Shown here: piece by piece, positions 37,426 through 48,300 of the stretch | Position numbering within the stretch: the stretch's first letter is position 1 | Layout: the number at the start of each line of letters is the position of its first letter | Assembly (NCBI GenBank): GCA_029945375.1 | Contig: CM057062.1 | Location: 2,743,564-2,807,563 of the forward strand | Length of the DNA: 64,000 nucleotides | From: Agaricus subrufescens | Lineage: Eukaryota > Basidiomycota > Agaricomycetes > Agaricales > Agaricaceae | Direction of reading: 5' to 3' | Translations under genes and position numbers: made by a program | The notes under the pieces: model-generated | Database searches by the model: none | What the model saw: the letters and a program-made list of their open reading frames with translations, nothing else | Told to the model about the DNA's origin: nothing

Positions 37426-40234
37426 TCATTTATTAATATTTAAGTTTATACCTTAGTATATAATTTCTTGTTGGCAATAAACTAGACTTGTTCACGAAAT
37501 CAAAAATCTTCTATGATTTGCGAAATCATGTCAGAGATGATCATGATCGTGCTCAATTTTTCGGTCCTAACATAGTGTGATTGTATCAATGTTAGGAACG
37601 ATAATCCAGTAGAATAAGGTCGAATCAGATACTTTGATCCTGCAGGATAGATAGACCAAGGCAAAACGTAACAGGACCAGGCCCAGTTTTGTTTTCCGAC
37701 ACCACATATCAAAATGGTGTGCCTGTTCGATTGACATGAGGTACGTGATCAATTAACGTGAGTCATGCTCTTCCTATTTCCTTGATGGCTTACTTCACCT
37801 GGCTCTTTCCGCTCAACCATTAGAAGTGTCTAAGTGCGTCGTATGGATAAATGTTACTGCAGTTCTCATGGGATTATTTTTGTCGCGTAATGCATCACCA
37901 GCAGCCAAGCTCGATTGAATCGCTGGTCCTTCTCGTTCTAGAAACTGCGTCCCTAATGTTTGCAAATAACCAAAGAGAGGACCCAGCAGCCTGAGTTCTT
38001 CCTTGTTCGACAGCCAAACTTAATATTCACATTGATGCAGTCATCGGATTAGTATTAAAACATATCCGTTTTGGTGTCACCTGTCATACTTCTCCGGATC
38101 CTAGATGTCTTTCCGGACCTCCACTACACGTGCCCAGATCCTCGATCCTTGATCAGTGATCGGCTCAATGCTTGACTCAACAACACCGCTTCCTTACTGG
38201 ACCTGAATCGCATCTTCACGACAATTGCGCATCAGGTTGTAGTTTGTATTGAAACTAGTATCGTTGAGACAGTTCACTGTCGATCTCCTACTTTTCTAAC
38301 TAACTCCATTTGAAAATTTCTTGAAGATCTTGCCGTGAAAAAGAGGAATGGAGCTTGGCTATGTTGAGGGTTGGCGGAGTGTTGTAGTTGAGGGTGCAAG
38401 TGCACAGCGGGCCATTATTCGACCCCATTGGCACATCCACAAGGGAACATAAAAATCCACTTGTCGCCTGTATTATTACGAATCGTCCTGAGGTAAATAT
38501 ATCTGACACTCTGAGTGAAGCGATGCTACGAAAACGGTTTGCAAAAGAGACACTCTCCCTTGACTCTACAGCGGCTTCTATGTTAGATGTTTTTCGTAGG
38601 ACAAGTTAGCATACATACACAACTCGCCAAAGCTGGCCCGAGGCAGCCTTCGCGAACCTTACTAATGCCCCGGCTGACTTCTTTATTTTTGTTCGACACT
38701 GCGACCGTGATCGTGACCAAGCTAATCCTAATGTGGAGGAGTCCTCACACCTATATATGTCGGTCAGATCATCCACCTGATTTGCTGCGAGCAGGGTAGG
38801 TGCGAGGGTTTGTGAACAACTATGTTATTGCCTTAAGACGTGCCAAAAGAATTGGGGAAGGCTGTGAGGCTTGTATTCATAGCTATCTTCGAGTAGTGGA
38901 CCGCTCTCTTGATCGCTGACATGAGGCAGAGAAGGAGGCGGTGGAGGAGAAATCCAAATAGAGATGGGAAAACGGCCAAACAGACGCAAGCATGATGCGA
39001 TGCAAAGCTGAGTTCGTTCCAATTATAGTTCTCCAAAGGCCTCGTATCACAGCTTCCGCTACGCCACTATATTCCCTGGTCAAGTCAGGATGCGATCATC
39101 TGGCTCATCACCGCGTTTGCACAGGACGCACATATTAGTTGGATCATTGCCAGTCACCTGCAGCCGCATATGGTCTTTCGTCACATTCAATGCAACTGCG
39201 ACCTCGAATTCATACCCATCAACTTTACAGAGGCTCTTGTCGGGACATAGAACGCTCCTGTAGGGTATATTGAACACATTTCGCCATGATTTCCAGATAC
39301 CACCTCACACACGAGTCCAAACAAAATAGACTCGCAAGACTCGTTGCTGCATCTGTTCTCTTTATCCTTGGGCGAGATTGCAGAGTACTCGATCATACTA
39401 ACCCTGTACCACAACTCAATCCCATCCCATCAGTCAATGATCGTTTTAGAACTGTTTTTGTCGAGTTCTTCGATCACTTGCATTCCGAAATTCCTTCGCT
39501 TCGGTCTTCGGAGAAATGGCCTTCAGAATGCTCCGGGAAGGAAGGTACAAAGTAGTGTATGTAAAGGGAATCAATTGGTGCGTATGTCTCCCAGTGAACA
39601 AGGTTGTCCTTTGAAGTACTTCTACTTTCCAGTTCCATGTAGGACGTTCTTCGGACTACCGCCAGATCTACGAGTGTTTGTATGCGGGGTGGAACTCGAT
39701 GTCGACTTACTCTCTCCAAGACAGATGAAGACAGAAATTAATAACGTACTGTGAACAAAGATATTACACTCGATTATTGTACTGTTATTCTTGTATCCGT
39801 CATTCAATTCCAATCTTGGTGAATTTGAGATTGATTTATCGGCTGTGGAAGTCATTAACAGGCTTCTCGGCCGATATCCGGATTTGAATAAACAGCATTC
39901 CCCTCATCTCCACTCTAGCCCCAGATAAAGTCGTGCTAATCTTATGCAAGACTATCCCTTCTCTGGGAAATCTTTCACAGCAAATGTTCTTTGTATTACC
40001 CGAGTCCTGTATTGGAGAGGCTTCTGGCGTGCAGCCCGCATGATTATATGACCGTCTAGCTCGGTAGTACTGGTTGTCATGTTTCTTCCCTGCGTTACTT
40101 CAGTATTTTTTCCTGCTCCCGGTCTAGTCTTGTATATATATTCGTTCCCTCTGCTCAGGCTCCTGCAATGCTTTGTTCTGTTGCACTACAATGAGGGGTG
40201 CAGTCATATAGCGTGTCAGTAATTATCGACTTGT
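37426..40234. other. 2.8-kb gene-poor region
   Basis: No supportable complete gene. A minus-strand frame at 39080-39277 looks coding-like (FNIPYRSVLCPDKSLCKVDG, then CVLCKRGDEPDD) but has no ATG start and is cut off upstream by a stop, so it may be a relic or the end of an unrecognised spliced gene. Small frames near 39286-39754 on the plus strand show no motifs. No RNA genes or repeats were found. Confidence 0.4.
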
Positions 40235-40238
40235 AGTT

Positions 40239-40246
40239 TATAAATA
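40239..40246 (+). promoter_or_regulatory. TATA-like element upstream of the NACHT gene
   Basis: TATAAATA lies 223 nt before the chosen ATG, at the left edge of the duplicated unit. The equivalent place in copy 2 reads TATAATTA. If used, it implies a 5' leader of roughly 190 nt. This is an inference from the motif only. Confidence 0.3.
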
Positions 40247-40468
40247 GCACAACCACAGCAATGCGATTGGGCGTGATCATTTATGAGATGCCACATGCCC
40301 GTTGGAGGCACGAGGCTGGCTGACTCTTTGCCACCCAACCTCGTTCGCACATATCCCCGCTCACGCTACTCCAACCCAAAGAGGTGTGGCTCGAACCTTA
40401 CACTTTTGCAATCCTCGCAGCTGTCCTCTTGACGCAACTTTTGTCCTCTGTTCGTAGCACTCTCAGTC

Positions 40469-43400
40469 ATGAAGTTCAAGTTCAAAATCCCCAAGTGGTT
40501 GAAACGAAAGCGTAATAGCAACACGGTTGATCAGCCTGGGTCTGAAGGCTTCTCTGCATCTGTACCGGAAATTTCAGGTATGCCTGTTCGTATTCTTGCA
40601 TGGGAATACTCGGAGTTCATGGTAGCCTCAGTTACTCTCGCACCTACCCAGCCGGCGCCCACCGCCATCGCGCACCATCAATCCAACTCCGAGGGTCGCC
40701 GTTCGTCTTTACAAGGTACACGCGGTACGTTTCTGTGTATACTCGTATAGGAACAGACTCAGAGTTCATGTCCTCCTCAGGCCCTGTCACTCCCGCCGAA
40801 TTGACACCTATCGCCACCGTAGCCCATGAATCCAGTGCTGAAAGTCGTGGTTCGTCTTTACAGGATGTCAGAGGTGCGCTGTTGTGTGTATTTGTACGAG
40901 GATAGAGTCGGGATTCATGGCCATCCCAGCCTCTCTCGCACCCGCCCAGTCAACGCGTATCACCACCGTGGTCCATGGGTCCAGTTCTGAAAATCGCGAA
41001 TCGTCTCTACCGGATATTCAAGGTGCGTCTTTGTGTGGATTTGGATGATGACAATCAGGGTTCATGGTCGTCTCAGTCCCTTCTGGTTCGGGCAGCCCCT
41101 TCGCTGGAGCTCATAACTTTAATATCGGCACTGCCAACTTCACGGAAATCCAGGGAGAGGATAAAATACGGCGTAGTAAGAAATGTCATGTCATTCCTTC
41201 ACGAAGTAAACTCATTCGCCTTACCCTCAGTGATGGAATTACTTTTAACATATGTCATGGACGGTTCCGCACCAAACGATGCTGCCCGCGGGTATCGCCT
41301 CGGGTGTCATCCCGGTACACGTGAAACAATTCTCAAATGGCTCCTGTCTTGGTTCAAGGACTCCTCCCGCGCCGAATCTCTTTTTCTCCTTACTGGTCCA
41401 GCAGGCGTTGGCAAATCCGCCATCATGCAAACCTACACGGAAAAGGCGGATCATCGCGTCATTCCTGTATTTATTTCACGACCGAATAAATGTAACGACC
41501 CGAACCGTGTCTTCACTACTATTGGTTACCAACTCGCTGATGAAATCGAAACATACCGAAACTATATCGTTGATCGTGTCGCTACCAGCCCCAACATCCT
41601 GAAGAAAGACATGGAGACTCAATTCGAAGTCTTCATCGTCGAGCCTTTCGTAGTCAGGAATCTTGGAGCTGCCGGGCAGCCCTTGGCTATATTGCTGGAT
41701 GGACTTGACGAACTCGAGGGTATAGACGCGCAACGGCGCATTATCCGGGTCATTGGGAAATTTATACATGATTATCCTAATGCGCCCCTCGCCTGGATCA
41801 TTGCAAGCCGTCCAGAGTTCCATGTAACCAACACGTTCAATGAGCCGCCGATGCAAGGGCGGTTCAAGTCATACACCATCTCCATCGACTCTGAGGACGC
41901 CCGCCAAGATGTTGCCCATTTCTTATCTGACAGCTTCACCGACATACAACGTGAGTTCGCTGGCGTCATCCCACCAAAATGGCCTGAGGAAGCAAAGCTC
42001 GCGAAGCTTGTGGCTGCTTCATCTGGTCTCTTCATTTTCGCTCAAACTGCGCTTCGGTTCATCCGGGATCCTGACTACCCTGACCCTGTTTCACGGCTCG
42101 ATCTTGTCTTATCCGTCATTGATCGTTCGAAGGATGTTCCGCGCGAGGAGCAGCCCTTCAAGAATCTCGACAACCTGTACACCGAAATTCTCTCAAGAAT
42201 CCCAGCGGGGTTACTATCCACAACGAAACGCTTGCTAGTACTGGCGTTGGCATTCCGCAGTAATAATTTTCTGGGACTCTATGCTGCGTCGAAATCTCGT
42301 ACATTGAGAGGCATGGCGCTGATTCTCCAGCTCGATCCGGATAACGTCCATCCCGCTCTCATCCAATGTATTTCAACACTCAAGATACCGCGTCGAGAGG
42401 AAGCACATGAGATGCCGTTGACATTCTTACATGCGTCATTTGCCGACTACCTGGTGGATGCGCAAAGGTCGGGAAAGTTTTATGTCGATGTTGGTAGTAT
42501 TAAGGCCGATGTGTTAATGGGCTATCTCAAGTTATGGGATAAATATTCTGGCGAGGGATCAGGTACGTTCGAGTATATGATTATCGTGTTTGACGAATGC
42601 TTATGACGGCTTTCAGCTGCCGGTGCCGAATTTATCAGTCTTGGATTGGCGAAAGTCCCAGGAGCCGTATTTACCACAGGTATTCTTCAGGAGATGGGCA
42701 AAACACTACTAACCGAGATAGTGAAAAGGCACAAGCCTCAGCAAGTGCTTTCGGCAGAGTTGCATCAAAAGGACATTGAGTGTTTCGATGCGCTCCTGAA
42801 TATCAACATGATGAAACTTTGCAACCTCAATGATCCTATGTGGACTGCCAACCATGGTGCTGACATTGTATGTGAATTTGTTGAGCAGGCATTTGAGGCA
42901 TGGAAGGTAGCGTCCGACTTGGTATGAAACACAGGAATGTCTGACTATTGGTACAGGAGTTTCCATATGAACTTGGTAAAAGGGGGATGTTTCGAGAGGT
43001 CTACTACAAGGATATAAATTTTGATAATAATGGAATACATATGGTCAAAAACGTAGGTGCATCAGTTGGTGAAGTGTGGTCTGTCATTGACAATTTCTCT
43101 TCCACAAATCTCATGGATCAGGATGTAAGTACATGAGGTGGTGAAGTGTGGTCTGTCATTGACAATTTCTCTTCCACAAATCTCATGGATCAGCAAGTAA
43201 GTACATGAGTTGGTGAAGTGTGGTCTGTCATTGACTATTTCTCTTCCACAAATCTCATGGATCAGACTGTAAGTAGATGAGTTGGTGAAGTGTGGTCTGT
43301 CATTGACTATTTCTCTTCCACAAATCTCATGGATCAGCGAGTAAGTACATGAGTTGGTGAAGTGTGGTCTGTCATTGACTATTTCTCTTCCACAAATCTC

Positions 43401-44338
43401 ATGGATCAGCTTGTAAGTACATGAGTTGGTGAAGTGTGGTGTGTCATTGACTATTTCTCTTCCACAAATCTCATGGATCAGGATGTAAGTAGATGAGTTG
43501 ATGAAGTGTGGTGTGTCATTGACTATTTCTCTTCCACAAATCTCATGGATCAGCTTGTAAGTACATGAGTTGGTGAAGTGTGGTGTGTCATTGACTATTT
43601 CTCTTCCACAAATCTCATGGATCAGGGTGTAAGTAGATGAGTTGATGAAGTGTGGTGTGTCATTGACTATTTCTCTTCCACAAATCTCATGGATCAGCTT
43701 GTAAGTACATGAGTTGGTGAAGTGTGGTCTGTCATTGACGATTTCTCTTCCACAAATATCATGGATCAGGTTGTAAGTAGATGAGTTGGTGAAGTGTGGT
43801 CTGTCATTGACTATTTCTCTTCCACATATCTCATGGATCAGCCTGTAAGTACATGAGTTGGTGAAGTGTGGTGTGTCATTGACTATTTCTCTTCCACAAA
43901 TCTCATGGATCAGGTTGTAAGTACATGAGTTGGTGAAGTGTGGTGTGTCATTGACTATTTCTCCACAAATCAGATTCATCGTGATGTAAGTACATTGGTT
44001 GGTGAAGGGTAGTCTGTCATTGACTATTTCTCTTCCACAAATTTCATGCATCAGCCTGTAAGTACATCTGTTCCTAATCTATTGTCTATGCTTTACTATT
44101 TCTCTTCTACATAATCAGCTTGTAAGTACATCAATTCATGAACTGTAATTTGTTATTCATCATTTTCTCTTGACTTCACAAGGTTATTGATGATGCAACA
44201 AAACAATTTTTACATAAATCACCCAATCTATCTGTCCTTATATGTGGTGCCATTCTGGGTGGTCAAGTTGCTCTTTTTCCTGGTGATAGGATAGGGCTCA
44301 AATACTGTATTGCTCCTTACCATCCCAAAACTGAATGA
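40469..44338 (+). CDS. NACHT-domain NLR/STAND protein with 3' micro-exon array
   Basis: Proposed exons are 40469-40577, 40632-40724, 40781-40873, 40930-41022, 41077-41175, 41231-42562, 42617-42906, 42957-43052, then fifteen tiny exons (see 43053-44182), and a last exon 44183-44338. The total is 804 aa if all are used; going straight from 43052 to 44183 also keeps frame. The N-terminus is basic (MKFKFKIPKWLKRKR). Three 31-aa repeats and a GAHNFNIGTANFTEIQG motif typical of basidiomycete NLRs follow. The NACHT has Walker A GPAGVGKSA, Walker B LAILLDGLDEL and the IIASRPEF segment. A winged-helix-like part contains FLHASFADYLVD. The last exon encodes 51 aa ending YHPKTE. Fungal NLRs act in heterokaryon incompatibility and innate recognition; the ligand is unknown. 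Domains up to 42562 are firm. Exons 7-8 and the array are inferred from phase and comparison with copy 2. Confidence 0.75.
40578..41076 (+). repeat. Tandem exon+intron duplication: three 93-nt exons
   Basis: Exons 40632-40724, 40781-40873 and 40930-41022 are each exactly 93 nt (31 codons) with phase-1 introns on both sides. Unit starts are 149 bp apart. The encoded units are alike, for example GRRSSLQGTRG, SRGSSLQDVRG and NRESSLPDIQG at their ends. The flanking introns (54, 56, 56 and 54 nt) also resemble each other, each with a GAGTTCATG- or GATTCATG-like string before the acceptor. This indicates duplication of intron-exon units. The symmetrical phase means gain or loss of a unit keeps the reading frame. 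Confidence 0.8.
43053..44182 (+). repeat. Tandem array of 72-bp units, each a 69-nt intron plus a 3-nt candidate exon
   Basis: Sixteen successive intron-like units lie between the exon ending at 43052 and the exon starting at 44183. Typical units begin GTAAGTACATGAG, contain ATTGACTATTTCTCTTCC (branch-like A, then a pyrimidine tract) and end CATGGATCAG. Between CAG and the next GTAAGT lie triplets at 43122 GAT, 43194 CAA, 43266 ACT, 43338 CGA, 43410 CTT, 43482 GAT, 43554 CTT, 43626 GGT, 43698 CTT, 43770 GTT, 43842 CCT, 43914 GTT, then a 12-nt block 43974-43985, then 44055 CCT and 44119 CTT. All are multiples of three. Introns are 69 nt except 57 nt (unit before 43974) and 61 nt (last two). 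Whether the triplets are retained in mRNA is unknown. Confidence 0.85.
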
Positions 44339-44568
44339 GGTTGAGGAAGTGAGTATAGTGTCTTTTTTCTCTCTGGCTGCTAGTCCTCAAAGAACAGGGT
44401 ACTGAATACCCAGATATAAGTTTGGTTTGGAAGAAGAACACAAATTGTGTATACCTTGGGGACTGTTATATGCTACTCTTTCCTTGTTCTTTTTTTGTCT
44501 TGTAAATGTACAACATATATCCATGCTGCCTTTTCAGAGTCTCCTCATATTACCCATTATCAACATCT

Positions 44569-46700
44569 GAAAGGACTGCAAATGCTGGCGTCTCGCACTC
44601 CCAACTCTCACACTGACACTATTAATTTGAATACAGTTGCCACTTTCGATATGCCTCCCCATATTATACTCCCCCCTTCAATCCCCATATACTTCCAATA
44701 ATACTCATCGCCAAAGTTCACTACTCCCTCACTTAATATGTATTACTCCTACTTAACAATATGCTAAACAAGTGTGAGTACCAAAACATAAAAGCACACA
44801 AGCCCAAGTAACAAACACAAACAAGAACCAAATGAATCAATACACATGTGTAGACAACATCACCAAAACCCCGTACGCCAATGTTCAACACCCACAATAA
44901 ACTTCATCAACACAATGTTAGATGTCAGACTCGGGCATCCGTTCCCAATGAACAACTCTGCCTGCTGCCCAGCATACGTATCCATAGCCTGTGCAACGTA
45001 CTTGGTCTCCCCTCCCAGATCCAGATCTCGACTGGTCAAAATTTCATCCCAGTCACACATAAAGTCTTAGTCACAATCTGTAAGTAAGCTGGAGTTGTTG
45101 TTGTTGTTGTTGGCCATGGCGGCGGCAGCAGGGGAGGAGGCAGTAGTGGATAATGATCAAAGAGCATCAGTGTGCAGGCCTTCTTTGAGCTCTCACAGGA
45201 ATTCAGTGCTGCCATTGGTCATGATATAGATGCTTCTTGAACTTGTCCTTGGGCAAGACATCTGAGATGGTGCTGTTCTTGGAAAAGAAATAGTCTGGGA
45301 GGGTGAGTATATCAAGTTCCATGAGACAAGATCGTAGCAGTGTTTGATGAAATCTGCCATGGCGGAGATGGATGGGAAGGAGCAGTAGAGGGTCAACTGT
45401 TACGATGGACAGCATGGGTGACAGGGTAAGTCCACACCTGCCCCACTAGCTGTAATGTGAGGGAGAGTTGCTGTTCCAGGAGATATACGATAATAATGTC
45501 GAGATGATCTTTCATCTGTGAGGTGCAGGAGGTGAAGTGATGCATGTCTTTCTGGAAGGCGTAATGAATCAGAGGTGACCAGACAAAGTCCTCCAGAGGG
45601 GAGAGTTCAATATGGTTGACACAATATTGTGCAGCTGTGGAGTACCAAACAACCTATGTAATAAATTAGGCGATATAAAAATAAAATCGATTGAGCAAGC
45701 AAATACAAGATGTCAAAGAGCTGAGCTGTATCTTTTTTGATTCCAACGCAGCAATCCGGAATACATTGCAGTTTGGCAATCCATACATCCATTGCTCCCA
45801 GTGTGGTGATGTTCAAGGGAAGCATATCTATGATGGCAGATGAATCGAGGATGTAAGAGTCTGGGCATACGTACTCATAGTAATGGCATGAGACAGTGGG
45901 AGGGTGGGCATGTGCAATTGTTGGACCGACATACAGGTACCCAATAAGAGGGCAAGTGTGGAGGGCAGAGAGAGGCATTCAGGAGGGGATGTGTTTGCCA
46001 TTGAAGCCTGCACATTGTGCATCACACTTCCAACCATTGTTGTCAAACACAAATCTGGCAGGTGGTGTTCAATGTTCTTGACTTGAATTGTGGACGAGGC
46101 GCAAGGAGGCACGGACACTCACGTTCAGCCTGAGGCATAGGCAAGCAGGTCATTCATGACAATTTGCTGCATGATCTTTCCCCATCTGGCATCCCTCAGT
46201 GGAATATACAAACCTGGCACTTGAGCCCCGGGGGAGGCTAGCGCTTCTGTGCTGAGGGAAATGCGTCTTGGTAGGAGGTATGTTGTTCATGCAGGGAAAT
46301 CACCACAGTGGAGGATACACATGACATATGGGGTGGGATGGGTAGCCCAGCGCAGGGTGGCCCGCAAGGTGTGCAGAACAAACAGCGTGAATGTCACCAG
46401 ACACATTCTCAGGGAAATGCCAAGGGCCGGCTTCTTCCCCCCACCACTACCTCTGTCTATGAACCAATGGATAGCGGTATGCATAGAGGACATCAGTGAG
46501 TGAATCTCGCCTGATTCTTCCTCATGCCACATAGGGTTAGGCATATCCACCATGCAAGTTTCAGTGCCATATTGACCATAGCACAGTGACTATACATGTC
46601 AATTCCACCACAGTAGCGTGAGGTAAGGCATCTTTTATTCTCACTTCCACTCGAGCCCAATGTAAATTGACTCCACATGACCCCAGTGTTGCCCTAGCCC
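44569..46700 (-). pseudogene. Decayed hydrophobic-protein-like sequence
   Basis: Minus-strand frames (for example 45607-45978 and 46287-46553) are rich in Leu, Ile, Tyr, Cys and Trp and look like broken pieces of a multi-pass membrane protein, with no continuous model possible. Many stops are present. I do not recognise the family. The strand and the membrane idea are weak inferences from composition. The first 280 bp are the flank just beyond copy 1 of the duplication. Confidence 0.25.
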
Positions 46701-46989
46701 GGCCAGAGAGACCTCTTCTTCAATGGAACACTCTCTCATGCCCTTTTCATTCTTCAAGATGGGTACCACAAAGTGAGTGAATTCTCCTGGATGCGCAGCT
46801 CCGAGTAAGCTACATAGTCTATGTTGCTACCTTAGCCTGGAACAACCAGCCAAATTTCTGTCATCTCTGGTAAATGACTGCAATGTTCTCAGTTTCAATC
46901 TTGGTGCTTACTCTTTGTACAGCAAATTCCATTGTCATCTAGAGCTTTGTGGTAGCTCAGTGTGCGCATGTTTTCCTTATGCCAGGGCA

Positions 46990-48300
46990 TTTTTTCCCAG
47001 ACCACTGGATCAATGTCTTATGACTCTGTTCATCATACTATCTTGACGCCGCTCATTCCATCAGAGTCTCTACTCTCTCCTATCTCGTCGTGGAATTTTG
47101 GGTCCCTCATGCCTCTTCCCCTTCCTTTCTTCTTGGTTTTCCTCAGGGTTTGGTATACCACCAAATACCACCACCAGTGAGCTTTCAATTTTTGGTCTCG
47201 TAGATCTCTCATCGATAACTATCTCAAGCTACTACAGGACAGCTTTAAGGTGCATATCTTAAACAGCACCTTACCACCTGTTCCGTCACTTTGCAGCCTG
47301 ACGCATCTTCATTCATCAATTGCCAACACCCTGACACCAAGGTATCCGCCATCATTACACGCCGTGGAACACAAAATTCATTAAAACTATCTGTTATGAC
47401 CTTATAGCGATTAGCTCAGGTTGCAACTTAAGGCAAAGACTTGAGAGCGATAAGGGAATATAGCGAGTTGGTAAAGCGTAAGGAAATACAGAGTATAACT
47501 ATGCTACTTATAGCGGAGTCGACTACCTAATAATAGAAGTAGAAAGCGGGCTGAGTAAGTATACCTGAGGTGTCTGACTAACGATGAGAACAAGTATACG
47601 AGATAGGTAAAGTGAGCATATGGATGTGGAGCAATAGCATATGGACCTGGGTCAGGGGACGATAACGGGAATAGATTGTAACACTATCCTTGATACCTCA
47701 ATGGCCAACTGTAAGCATCTACCTTAAGTGTGAATGAAGGTTCTGAAATAGAATCCACCATAGCGCAGAACAGAAACCAGAGTATAGTTTAGAACCTCCA
47801 AGGCTTTTTGATGTCAATTGGGACGTTTATCAATCATTATGGGGACAACAATGAGAAAGATTTGCGTTGCTGCATATCCTTCTATGATCACATGCCTGAC
47901 AGTCAATGCAATGAATGTTAACCACTAGGGTAGCTGTAAGCAATATTCCCCAAGCATTTCTTCTCTCCCGCTGACTGTTTCATTCTGCTGTCATGAAGAT
48001 GCTTTTCAAAGAAACAATATACGGATTAGAATGCAATTTTTGGAATGCAATCCTCCCCCAAGATGCCACCCTGGAACTCAAATAGGTATCAAAGAACAGT
48101 GCCTGACCTTCATCAAACCATGCACCAACACAAACATGCTGTGCTGGTTGCCCAAATGCTGGCAGGCTCATCAACAAGCCTTCCAGTTTTTCCACAAGTC
48201 ATTCATTGACTACATGTTGGACCAGCAATGATCAACACTCTTTCTCAATCTCAGGAGCCTTCAAACCCAGAAATGAATGCTTGTCCAGAGTTGCCTGTTA
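46990..48300 (+). pseudogene. Decayed NLR-like fragment, relic 1
   Basis: Parts of this stretch align by eye with 50010-50720: the GATTTGGTA.ACC..CCAAAT segment near 47150, CAATATTCCCCA near 47941, TGACCTT.ATCAAACC near 48109, and ATCAACACTCTTTCTCAATCTCAGG near 48230. A plus-strand frame ends FFHKSFIDYMLDQQ (about 48190-48229), which resembles the F-H-x-S-F-x-D-[YF]-L motif after the NACHT in fungal NLRs. About 640 bp (47290-47930) has no counterpart in relic 2 and may be an insertion. Frames are broken throughout. Confidence 0.4.

Larger units (their letters stand above)
40235..44568 (+). repeat. Segmental duplication, copy 1 (NACHT gene unit)
   Basis: This 4.3-kb unit, including about 230 bp of promoter and the tail after the stop codon, recurs at 52072-53926 plus 60463-62790. 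Similarity starts near TTTATAAATAGCACAACC here and TTTATAATTAGTACAACC in copy 2. It ends at ACCCATTATCAACATCT here and ACCCATTATTGACATCT in copy 2, where a LINE begins. Copy 1 keeps open frames and CpG sites that copy 2 has lost, so copy 1 is the less decayed one. Confidence 0.9.

Noticed and set aside
42922..42956. A 35-nt intron (GTATGA...TACAG) near the end of the NACHT region
   Set aside because: Too short for this genome. The donor at 42907 gives a 50-nt intron with the same acceptor and correct phase.
43053..44182. CRISPR-like appearance of a regular repeat array
   Set aside because: Units are 72 bp with only 3 nt of variable sequence between them, the context is a eukaryotic gene, and there are no cas genes.
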